From an uncultured Parabacteroides sp. (GTDB lineage: Bacteria > Bacteroidota > Bacteroidia > Bacteroidales > Tannerellaceae), in NCBI GenBank assembly GCA_944325345.1, contig CALUZV010000016.1, forward strand, positions 1 to 64,000: a stretch of 64,000 nucleotides of DNA, read 5' to 3'. The notes under the pieces were generated by a model that saw only the letters and a list, made by a program, of their open reading frames with translations, ran no database searches and was not told the origin of the DNA. The position numbers were made by a program, and so were the translations under genes. This document shows positions 18,227 through 25,959 of the stretch, piece by piece. The number at the start of each line of letters is the position of its first letter. The stretch's first letter is position 1.

Positions 18227-19561
18227 ATGATGGATATTTCAAATAAAAGCACGCTGACTTGCACGAACGAAAGTATTCGTGTAGGCGGTGGGGAATATGG
18301 TGTAAACCGTGGCCATATCGTGATTGATAAGCCCCAGATAGGCAATATCGCTGATATCCAGGAACAGGCAATCGCGGCAGGGCAGGTACTTAACGGACGG
18401 AACATCGCACTCTACGGCATGGCTGCTCTGGTGGACGATGCGGAGAATCCCGGTCGGCATCACTTGGCACCGAACGCTACGCTGATTAATGAAGGAGTGA
18501 TTGAGATTCATCTGCGGGAGATGGTGGAAGCCTATAAGGAACAAATCAAGGCTACACCTGATGCAGAGAAAGGATTGTACCGCTTCATCAAGTGCTTTGC
18601 TATGGCGGCGGGAAAGGATTCGATGCTGATAAACGAAGGACTTATACGTATCTATTTCGACCAAGGTCTGGATTCCGATACTCCGGTCTATGGGGAAACC
18701 TTGTTGGCAGGAGAGGACTCGACGATTATTAATAACGGAGAGATTGAGTTGATTGGCGAAGGTTCGTACGCGACACAAGCACGGGCGATTGCGGTCCCAG
18801 CCAACAATATGACGATTATAAATAATGGTAAGATAACGCTGGATATGGAGCGGGCATCGACTGTTCGTATCTTGGCAACGACGGGTCTGGGAGGAGTAAT
18901 CGCTAACTATGGTACTATCCGCGTGAAGTCGAGCGGGCGGATTATGACAATAGCTCGTTTTGCTAATACGCATATCTTGAACGAAGGTACGGTTGATATC
19001 GTTTCGAAGGCACGGTATATCGAACAGAAGGTTTCTTTCTTGTTCCAGTCTTATCCGTTGGCTTGCGCATTTTATGAACATTCGTTCCCGAATGCGACTC
19101 CAGTACCGCCTATTATTAATAAAGGTATAGTGAAAGTCCATCTGGAAGGAAGCGAGGAATCGACTCCACACGCCGTGGCTTTCGGCATATATAGTGAGAT
19201 GGTAGGTCCGGAGAAGCAAGTACATCGGATGGAAAATACAGGGACGATTACCGTAACTAAGTCCGGACCGTACGATTTCCTTACGGCAGAAGTAGGAGCC
19301 AATGTGCAGTCGGCAAAAGATTTCCCATATCCGATAGAAATAGGGGAATGGCATACTACAGCGCGGAATTTTGCTCAAACGCGAGATCTATTCGTATGTA
19401 GAAGTGGAATCTTTGATTTCTCCCATGCGCATCTTTATCTCGAAGGAGATGGAAATACTATAAATGTTGAAGCGAAAGATATGGTTTATCAGGAGGAAAA
19501 AGCCAGTTTGCGTGGGGATACCTTCCAGATAGTCCATGCGGAAGGATTAGTAATTGATTAA
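18227..19561 (+). CDS. N-x-G-x-I repeat protein, beta-helix-like, copy 2
   Basis: 444 residues from ATG 18227 (18230 equally possible); clear paralogue of the preceding gene along its full length. Shared blocks include YGVNRGHIVID (copy 1 YAVNYGHLDIS), CFAMAAGKDSMLINEG, RIM, and a C-terminal ARNFAQTRDLFVCRSG. Repeats such as TIINNGEIELI, TIINNGKITLD, HILNEGTVDIV and MENTGTITVT predict a parallel beta-helix. No secretion signal. Copy 1 and copy 2 are a tandem duplication old enough to have diverged strongly while keeping length, implying both are selected. Function unknown. Confidence 0.75.
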   Translation: MMDISNKSTLTCTNESIRVGGGEYGVNRGHIVIDKPQIGNIADIQEQAIAAGQVLNGRNIALYGMAALVDDAENPGRHHLAPNATLINEGVIEIHLREMVEAYKEQIKATPDAEKGLYRFIKCFAMAAGKDSMLINEGLIRIYFDQGLDSDTPVYGETLLAGEDSTIINNGEIELIGEGSYATQARAIAVPANNMTIINNGKITLDMERASTVRILATTGLGGVIANYGTIRVKSSGRIMTIARFANTHILNEGTVDIVSKARYIEQKVSFLFQSYPLACAFYEHSFPNATPVPPIINKGIVKVHLEGSEESTPHAVAFGIYSEMVGPEKQVHRMENTGTITVTKSGPYDFLTAEVGANVQSAKDFPYPIEIGEWHTTARNFAQTRDLFVCRSGIFDFSHAHLYLEGDGNTINVEAKDMVYQEEKASLRGDTFQIVHAEGLVID

Positions 19562-19620
19562 TATAATAATAGATAAAAGCAGGTCATCTGCATGTTTAAT
19601 TTAATTTCTTTAGAAAGATT

Positions 19621-20394
19621 ATGGCAAAGAAAGTTTTGATTATCGCAACCAATTATGGTTCTTGGGGCGAAGAATTGCAAGCTCCGTGGGATGCATGTAA
19701 GAAAGCTGGGTTTGAAGTAACATTGGCTACTCCGCAAGGAAAGAAACCGCTGCCTTTCGAAATCAGTGTGGACCCGGACTTTGTGGATGGTGTACAGAAC
19801 ATCAAAACCAATCCGAAGGAAGTTTGCGACCGTTGCAAGGAATTGGTTGATGGCGAAGAATGGGCACATCCGTTGAAGTTCTCTGAAGTAAATATGGCAG
19901 ACTACGATGCCATTGCTTTGACTGGTGGACCGGGCGCTATGTTGGATATGTGCAACTGCTGGGAACTCCACAAGTTGATTATGGATGCCTATAAGAGTGG
20001 AAAGATTGTAGCAGCTTTGTGCTATGCTGTTTCTACTTTGGTATTCCTTCGTGATCCGGAAAATGATTACAAGTCTATCATTTATGGAAAGAAGATTTGT
20101 GCTCATCCTCGTGCTTGGGACTTCTATGGCCCGGGTATGGCAATGTCATACGACCTCTATGGTGCAACAGAAGATAATAAGGGTACAAACGTAATCACTC
20201 CGGGCTTCTTGTGGCCGATCGAAGACTTGGTGCGTGATGCTGTAGGTCCTAACGGAGCTTGCATCGCACGTATCAATGCTAACCGCGAAGACCCGCAGGT
20301 TTACTATGATCATCCGTTTATCACGGGTACATCTGTTGAATCATCTATCGCATACGGCGACATGATTGTAAAGGTGTTGAATTCTATTAAGTAA
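19621..20394 (+). CDS. DJ-1/PfpI family protein (class I glutamine amidotransferase-like)
   Basis: 257 residues. The fold is recognised from VLIIATNYGSW at the N terminus, LTGGPGAMLDM, and the nucleophile-elbow Cys in AALCYAVSTLV (about Cys133). Relatives include Hsp31/HchA-type glyoxalases, deglycases and isonitrile hydratases; the substrate cannot be assigned. It opens a long same-strand run (19621-29799) in which a second, shorter DJ-1 protein occurs at 28801. A GU-tolerant hairpin follows it at 20407-20440. Confidence 0.88.
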   Translation: MAKKVLIIATNYGSWGEELQAPWDACKKAGFEVTLATPQGKKPLPFEISVDPDFVDGVQNIKTNPKEVCDRCKELVDGEEWAHPLKFSEVNMADYDAIALTGGPGAMLDMCNCWELHKLIMDAYKSGKIVAALCYAVSTLVFLRDPENDYKSIIYGKKICAHPRAWDFYGPGMAMSYDLYGATEDNKGTNVITPGFLWPIEDLVRDAVGPNGACIARINANREDPQVYYDHPFITGTSVESSIAYGDMIVKVLNSIK

Positions 20395-20406
20395 TTTATT
20401 AATCGA

Positions 20407-20440
20407 AAGGTGGACCGAACGAAGGTTTGGTTCACCTTCC
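20407..20440 (+). terminator. Intercistronic stem-loop between DJ-1 gene and tautomerase
   Basis: AAGGTGGACCGAAC pairs with GTTTGGTTCACCTT (two G-U pairs) around a short GAAG-type loop; there is no T-run after it. It is more likely a processing or partial-termination hairpin than a full terminator, since the tautomerase gene follows 18 bp later on the same strand. Confidence 0.55.
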
Positions 20441-20458
20441 TTAAACGCGAATAAGAGG

Positions 20459-20704
20459 ATGCCAGCAATAATTATTCATAGCATAGAGATGACGGATGAG
20501 CAAAAGAAAATCATTGCCGATAAGTTCATCTCAGCTTTCTCCGAAGTAAGCAATGTCCCGAAAGACCGCATTTATCTATTCTTTAATGGATATAACTTGA
20601 ATGAAGCCGCTACGGGTGGAAAGTTGTTCTCCGAAAATCCCCCTATGAATGCGAAGGCCAAGTTCAACGAAGGGGAATGGGCAGGAAAAGAGAACACGAA
20701 ATAA
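20459..20704 (+). CDS. Tautomerase-family protein (4-oxalocrotonate tautomerase/MIF superfamily)
   Basis: 81 residues. The proline directly after the initiator Met (MPAIIIHSIEMT) becomes the catalytic N-terminal base once Met is removed. The rest fits one beta-alpha-beta unit that oligomerises. It is longer than the 62-residue 4-OT and lacks a signal peptide. It lies 31 bp before the ThDP enzyme, suggesting action on an enol or keto acid in the same route; that link is inference. Confidence 0.8.
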   Translation: MPAIIIHSIEMTDEQKKIIADKFISAFSEVSNVPKDRIYLFFNGYNLNEAATGGKLFSENPPMNAKAKFNEGEWAGKENTK

Positions 20705-20735
20705 ATCTTCATATTAATAATATAAGACTAAGACA

Positions 20736-22394
20736 ATGGATGTAAATCAAACGATCGTAAAGGCACTCGAAGATATAGGCGTAAGCTATGTGTTTGGCGG
20801 AAGCGGACAAGTAAATGCTTCCATGCTGTTAGCTTTACGCGATTCAAAAAAGATTAAGACGGTTATTATCCGTAACGAGCAAGCTGCTTCTTTTATGGCT
20901 TGTGGCTATACCATGTTTAACCCGAGTAACCTCGGCGTATGTTTTGCTACGGGTGGACCTGGTGCGTTCAATCTGTTCTCGGGTTTGGCGGTTGCCTTAT
21001 CAGACTCGTTGCCTATCCTTGCGATTACAGGATATACCTCGAAGAGTCAGCGAGGCAAGGGAGCATTGAATGAATCAACAGGTCTGAGTCGGACGCCAGA
21101 TTCCCAAGCCATGTTCTCGGCTACTACCAAGAAGTCGTATATATTAGAGCGAGCAGAAGATACATGTGATATTCTGGAAGATGCCATCAATACGGCGTTT
21201 GAAGGCCGTCCTGGTCCGGTTCACATCCATATCCCTAAGGATGTAACAACCGCAGAAGTAACGAACTACCGTCCTATCAAAGTTAATATCAAGCCCGTTT
21301 CGGCTGATAAGGCTGCTCTCGAAAAGGCTGTGCAGATACTGACCGAGGGCATACGTCAAAAGAAGAAGATATTAGCTTTGATAGGATATGGTTGTATCCG
21401 AAGCCAATGTGCCGACGAATTGAAGCAATTGATAGAGACCTACAAACTTCCTTTCGTCCAGACGATGGATGCCAAGGGTTTCCTCCCCGAGAATCACCCG
21501 CTATGCTTGGGTGTTTATGGTACTTCCGGCGATGAGGCTGCCAATACCTACTTCAAGGATGCCGAGATTGTCTTGGCAATGGGCAACTCTTTCGCGCAGA
21601 ATGCTACCTACGCCTTCCGCCCCACCTTATATGATGGGAAACAATTAATACATATCAATATCGACCCGGTAGAGATTGGCAAGGTCTATAAGGCTGACGC
21701 CCCCGTGGTCAGCGATATAAAACTGGCGCTCCAGGCAATGCTTCCCCTCTTGGAGGCTGCTCATTTGTCTGAGAATCCAGTTCCTGTATTGCCGAAAGGA
21801 CGTTACTATGATGAGCCGGAGCACAAGGATGCCAAGCGTATCTTCCCCGGCGACATGGTTCGCCTCTTATCCGATAACCTTCCGGACAATGCGATCGTCA
21901 TGGGGGATGCCGGTTCTCACATGTTGTGGGTGAGCAGCTATGCCCAACTGAACCGCAACCAGCGTTATCAGAACCCCGGTAGCTTCGGCCCGATGGCGAG
22001 CCACACGAACGGCTGTATCGGCGTCAAGTGCGCGAACCCGGACAAAACAGTAATAGCCTGCGTCGGTGATGGTTGTTACCAGATGGCTGGCTTCGAGCTG
22101 ATGACGGCTGTGCAATACAATATACCTGTCATTTGGATTATCTTTGACAACAACGAGTTCAATATCATCAAGAAGTTCCTCCTGAACATGTACAACGACG
22201 AGGCCTTCATGACGTTCGACAACCCCGACTTTGTCCGTTACGCCGAGGCATGCGGCGCCAAGGGCTATCGGGTGGAACGGCTGGAAGACTTCGTCCCTGC
22301 CTTCAAGGAGGCTTTGAGTCTGGGCAAGCCCTGCCTCATCGACGTCTTGGTGGACAACGAGGTGTATCCTCCCTTCGATTTAGGTAGAGTATAA
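20736..22394 (+). CDS. Thiamine-diphosphate-dependent enzyme, acetolactate synthase-like
   Basis: 552 residues with three ThDP-enzyme domains. The catalytic Glu that activates ThDP is in RNEQAASFMACGY (about Glu48). FATGGPGAFNLFSGLAVA is the typical N-terminal loop, a central DHS-like domain follows, and the C-terminal ThDP/Mg motif runs from GDGCYQMAGFEL (about 445) to DNNEFN (about 472). It is not simply IlvB, since no regulatory ilvN subunit is adjacent. Oxalyl-CoA decarboxylase, benzoylformate decarboxylase and related lyases are alternatives. It is followed 6 bp later by a transporter. Confidence 0.88.
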   Translation: MDVNQTIVKALEDIGVSYVFGGSGQVNASMLLALRDSKKIKTVIIRNEQAASFMACGYTMFNPSNLGVCFATGGPGAFNLFSGLAVALSDSLPILAITGYTSKSQRGKGALNESTGLSRTPDSQAMFSATTKKSYILERAEDTCDILEDAINTAFEGRPGPVHIHIPKDVTTAEVTNYRPIKVNIKPVSADKAALEKAVQILTEGIRQKKKILALIGYGCIRSQCADELKQLIETYKLPFVQTMDAKGFLPENHPLCLGVYGTSGDEAANTYFKDAEIVLAMGNSFAQNATYAFRPTLYDGKQLIHINIDPVEIGKVYKADAPVVSDIKLALQAMLPLLEAAHLSENPVPVLPKGRYYDEPEHKDAKRIFPGDMVRLLSDNLPDNAIVMGDAGSHMLWVSSYAQLNRNQRYQNPGSFGPMASHTNGCIGVKCANPDKTVIACVGDGCYQMAGFELMTAVQYNIPVIWIIFDNNEFNIIKKFLLNMYNDEAFMTFDNPDFVRYAEACGAKGYRVERLEDFVPAFKEALSLGKPCLIDVLVDNEVYPPFDLGRV

Positions 22395-22400
22395 AAAGAG

Positions 22401-23588
22401 ATGATGAAGATTGAAGGATATTCACGGATGCTGATACCGTCCATCCTGTCGGTATCGCTGCTAACGATTATGGCGCCCACGGCGGTCTCTCCCGCCTTGG
22501 CCGCTATCTGCGATGCGTTCCCAGGCATCAGCCAGACCCAGGCGAAGCTCGTCCTGACTCTCCCCACGCTGGTGATGATGCCTATTGGCCTCTTCTCCGC
22601 CCGTCTGACGGCGAGGATCGACAAGAAGAAACTCTTGCTATTGGGTATGAGCCTCTTCCTGGTCTTCGGCGTGGCGGGGGGCTTTGTGAGCGACTTCCGA
22701 TTGCTCCTCGTGATGCGCCTCCTCTTCGGCCTTGGGCTAGGGATTATGACGCCGCTCTCCACGTCGCTCATCTTCGACTTTGCCCCCGACCCGGCCAAGC
22801 GGAGCAAGCTGCTGGGGATGCAGGGCGCCTCGAACCAACTGGGCGGCCTGGTCTTCATGATCCTCTCGGGTATCTTGGCGAACATCTCGTGGCGGTATTC
22901 GTTTCTGACCTATGCCTTCGTGCTCGTATCCATCATCCTTACCTTTATATATATGCCTTCCATGCCCCCGATGGAGCCGAAGAAACAAGCTCCCGGCGGG
23001 GACAAGCAGAAGCTAAACAAGAAGATATTCCTCCTCGCCTTCTTCGCCATGATGATATTTGCATGCTATTTTGTGATTAACACAGACTTGGCGCTCTTCA
23101 TGGACGTAGAGGGAATAGGGGATGCCAAGCAGTGCGGCTACGCCCTTTCACTCATGCGTATCCCGGCCATTATCGCTGGCATCTCGCTGGCATGGATCAT
23201 GCGCAACCTGAAGGACTGGACGATGCCCTTCGCCACGGTCATCATGGCTGCTGGTTATCTGGTGATTGCCTATGCCGATTCGTTTGCCGTGGTGATGGCG
23301 GGTTGCCTCATCGTAGGCTTGGGCGGCGGTTTTGCCCTGCCCCCCATCTCGCTCTACCTCCCGCGTATCGTAACGCCGAGGCAGCGCACGTTCGGGATAG
23401 CGATCATCATGTCGGTGGCACAGCTGGGGCAGTTCATCTCGCCGCTCTATACCAGTATGTTTGTCAGCGATGTGAATCCAGAAGCTTGCCGCCTCCGCTT
23501 TGTGGTCTCGGCCATCACGACGGTGGTGATAGGTTTCATGGTTTTAGGCTTTACCTATACGCTCCCGAAGAAGGCGCTCGAAGGGTAG
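22401..23588 (+). CDS. MFS transporter
   Basis: 395 residues with about 12 hydrophobic helices. The cytoplasmic loop between TM2 and TM3 appears as SARLTARIDKKKLLL, the MFS A-like motif. An N-terminal and a C-terminal six-helix half are joined by a charged loop (EPKKQAPGGDKQKL). Likely an inner-membrane transporter for the substrate or product of the neighbouring ThDP enzyme, because the genes are 6 bp apart. The specific cargo is unknown. Confidence 0.9.
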   Translation: MMKIEGYSRMLIPSILSVSLLTIMAPTAVSPALAAICDAFPGISQTQAKLVLTLPTLVMMPIGLFSARLTARIDKKKLLLLGMSLFLVFGVAGGFVSDFRLLLVMRLLFGLGLGIMTPLSTSLIFDFAPDPAKRSKLLGMQGASNQLGGLVFMILSGILANISWRYSFLTYAFVLVSIILTFIYMPSMPPMEPKKQAPGGDKQKLNKKIFLLAFFAMMIFACYFVINTDLALFMDVEGIGDAKQCGYALSLMRIPAIIAGISLAWIMRNLKDWTMPFATVIMAAGYLVIAYADSFAVVMAGCLIVGLGGGFALPPISLYLPRIVTPRQRTFGIAIIMSVAQLGQFISPLYTSMFVSDVNPEACRLRFVVSAITTVVIGFMVLGFTYTLPKKALEG

Positions 23589-23604
23589 GAGGATATACGC
23601 CGGT

Positions 23605-23719
23605 CGTATGCGATAATATACGATACCCGTATGTGGTAATATACGACATCCGTATGTGGTAATATACGTCGGTCGTATGCGGTAATAGACGCGACTCGTT
23701 TGCGGTCGCAGATGCCGGT
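23605..23719. repeat. 23-bp palindromic tandem array between MFS and AGE genes
   Basis: Five units start at 23605, 23628, 23651, 23674 and 23697 (period 23), each with CGTATG(T/C)GGTAATATACG, where CGTAT and ATACG are complementary. The last two copies are the most diverged. A partial copy precedes the first. The array separates the ThDP/MFS genes from the AGE-STAS-GlgX genes on the same strand. Confidence 0.9.
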
Positions 23720-23766
23720 CATCTACGAAAAGAATAATTATTCATATCTTAATAAAGAGGACAAAT

Positions 23767-25623
23767 ATGGAAAAAGGACTTAAGTTTTTTACTCCCTCAA
23801 GCAACATGCAGTTTGAGTTTACCGACTTGATAGCCGGCTATGTAAAGGAATTTGACAAGGAAACGGGAAGTTTCACGCTGACGACAAGCGACGGGCGTGA
23901 GTTCCGCGTTTACCTGACCGATACGACATACGCGCGCCTAATGCGCAACCTCGACGAGCCGTATCAGGACTGCACCGGCCTGATGCACCAGATGCTCGCA
24001 CAGGACGGACGTATGGTCTTTGCCTTCGGTATCTTCTACCCGCAGCACGACGGGACGTTCCAGTTCGAGGCGAAGTCGCTCGACTTCCCCGAGAAGGAGC
24101 TGGGCAAGTACCGCTTCGAAGAATCGGGCTGGTGGCAGAAGCAGGCAAAGAGTATCTGCGACTTCTTTGTCAAGGCCCAGTTCGGTTCTACGGGCGACAT
24201 CAATTATGAGAACTACCGTACGAACGTGAACCTCTCGGGCAAGGTGGACATCAACTCGTTCCGCCAGGAGACGGATACGATTTCGCGTATGATATATGGT
24301 ATGGCGTCGGCCTTCATGATGACCGGCGAGGACCTCTTCCTCGAGGTGGCCGAGAAAGGCGTGCAGTATCTGCGCGACCACATGCGGTTCTACGATGTGG
24401 ACGACAACATCGTCTATTGGTATCACGGCATTGACGTGCAGGGCGGACGGGAGACGAAGATATTCACGTCGGAGTTCGGCGACGATTACGATGCCATCCC
24501 GATGTACGAGCAAATCTATGCCCTTGCCGGCCCGGTGCAGACCTACCGCGTGAATGGCGACCCGGCTATCCTGCGGGATACGGAATTGACCATTGATCTA
24601 TTCGACCGCTTCTTCAAGGACACCAAGGGGGAAGGCTACTATTCGCATATCGACCCCATCATGCTTAGCCCGCATAGCGAGAGCCTCGGGTCCAATAAGT
24701 CTCGCAAGAACTGGAACTCCGTAGGCGACCATGCTCCAGCCTACCTTATCAACCTCTATCTCGCTACGGGCCGTGAAGAATATCTGAAGTTCTTGGAATA
24801 TACAGCAGATACGATTACGACGCACTTCCCCGACTACGAGAACTCTCCGTTTGTGAACGAACGCTTCATGGACGACTGGTCGCACGACCTGAAGTGGGGC
24901 TGGCAGCAAGACCGCGCCGTGGTTGGGCACAACCTGAAGATAGCATGGAACCTGATGCGTATCAACAGCGTATGCCCGAAGGCCTCTTATCAGGAGTTTG
25001 CGAAGAAGATTGCAGCCGTGATGCCGAAGGTCGGATTGGACGTACAACGTGGCGGTTGGTACGACGTGATGGAGCGCCGTTTGCACGAAGGACAGGAATA
25101 CTATCGCTTTGCATGGCACGACCGCAAGGCTTGGTGGCAACAGGAGCAGGCTATTCTCGCCTACGAGATACTTTACGGTATATATAAAGACGCTGACTAC
25201 CTGAAGTATGCACGTGAGTCGGCGGCCTTCTACAACACCTTCTTCCTCGACCACGAGGATGGGGCGGTTTACTTCAACGTCCTGAACAATGGTTTGCCAT
25301 ATCTGCTCGGTACGGAGCGAAAGAAGGGAAGCCACTCCATGAGTGCATACCATTCCGTAGAGTTGGCATATCTGGCAGCTACCTATACGAACCTGTTGAA
25401 CACGCATAAGCCTATGACCTTCTACTTTAAGCCGCAAGCGAATGGCTTTGCAGACGGGGTTCTGCGTGTGCAGCCTGATATCTTGCCGGTCGGAAGTGTG
25501 AAGATAAAGGAAGTAACTATCGACGGGAAGGCATGGGACAAGTTCGATGCTGAAGGAATGACGGTGCAGTTGCCTGCCTTGAACTATCGTCCGAAGATTA
25601 AAGTAGTCGTAGAATCTAAATGA
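23767..25623 (+). CDS. AGE-family (N-acylglucosamine 2-epimerase-like) protein with extra terminal domains
   Basis: 618 residues, against about 400 for usual AGE or cellobiose 2-epimerases. An N-terminal beta-rich segment (about 1-115, with FTLTTSDGREFRVYL) precedes an (alpha/alpha)6 barrel (about 120-530), and a C-terminal beta region (about 545-618) follows. Barrel features include the His-containing segments FMDDWSHDLKWGW, RAVVGHNLKIAWNLMR and KGSHSMSAYHSVELAYL. No signal peptide, so cytoplasmic. Probably a sugar epimerase or isomerase acting on an oligosaccharide or glucan-derived sugar near GlgX. An unrelated (alpha/alpha)6 glycosidase cannot be excluded. Confidence 0.72.
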   Translation: MEKGLKFFTPSSNMQFEFTDLIAGYVKEFDKETGSFTLTTSDGREFRVYLTDTTYARLMRNLDEPYQDCTGLMHQMLAQDGRMVFAFGIFYPQHDGTFQFEAKSLDFPEKELGKYRFEESGWWQKQAKSICDFFVKAQFGSTGDINYENYRTNVNLSGKVDINSFRQETDTISRMIYGMASAFMMTGEDLFLEVAEKGVQYLRDHMRFYDVDDNIVYWYHGIDVQGGRETKIFTSEFGDDYDAIPMYEQIYALAGPVQTYRVNGDPAILRDTELTIDLFDRFFKDTKGEGYYSHIDPIMLSPHSESLGSNKSRKNWNSVGDHAPAYLINLYLATGREEYLKFLEYTADTITTHFPDYENSPFVNERFMDDWSHDLKWGWQQDRAVVGHNLKIAWNLMRINSVCPKASYQEFAKKIAAVMPKVGLDVQRGGWYDVMERRLHEGQEYYRFAWHDRKAWWQQEQAILAYEILYGIYKDADYLKYARESAAFYNTFFLDHEDGAVYFNVLNNGLPYLLGTERKKGSHSMSAYHSVELAYLAATYTNLLNTHKPMTFYFKPQANGFADGVLRVQPDILPVGSVKIKEVTIDGKAWDKFDAEGMTVQLPALNYRPKIKVVVESK

Positions 25624-25632
25624 TGAAAGGTG

Positions 25633-25944
25633 ATGGTGAAAGAAATGTCAGTTCATAAAATAGGGGCGACCCTCGATGCCTCCACTTCCAACCGGGAGCA
25701 GGAGGCACTCGTTGCCCTGATGGATAAAGGGAAAGATGTGGCAATCGACTTGAGCGGATGCGACTATGTATCGAGTGCAGGTCTGCGTGTCCTGCTGTAT
25801 TCATACAAGTTGGCTCGCTCCAAGGGGTTGCAGCTCTATCTGATTGGAGTACATGAGGAAGTGCGCGAAGTGATGCGCATGACCGGCTTCGAGAAGTTCT
25901 TTGCATACTATGATACGGTAGAAGACTGTACTCTTTGTTCATAA
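25633..25944 (+). CDS. STAS-domain anti-sigma factor antagonist, copy 1
   Basis: 103 residues from ATG 25633, preceded by AAAGG; 25645 is an alternative start. A single STAS fold with the phosphorylation-site motif LSGCDYVSSAGLRVLL, in which one Ser would be phosphorylated by an RsbW/SpoIIAB-like kinase. It lies between the AGE-like gene and glgX, spaced 9 bp and 15 bp, so it is part of the same unit. A kinase gene and a second STAS protein occur 2-3 kb downstream. Confidence 0.87.
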   Translation: MVKEMSVHKIGATLDASTSNREQEALVALMDKGKDVAIDLSGCDYVSSAGLRVLLYSYKLARSKGLQLYLIGVHEEVREVMRMTGFEKFFAYYDTVEDCTLCS

Positions 25945-25959
25945 TAAAGCTATAGTTTT

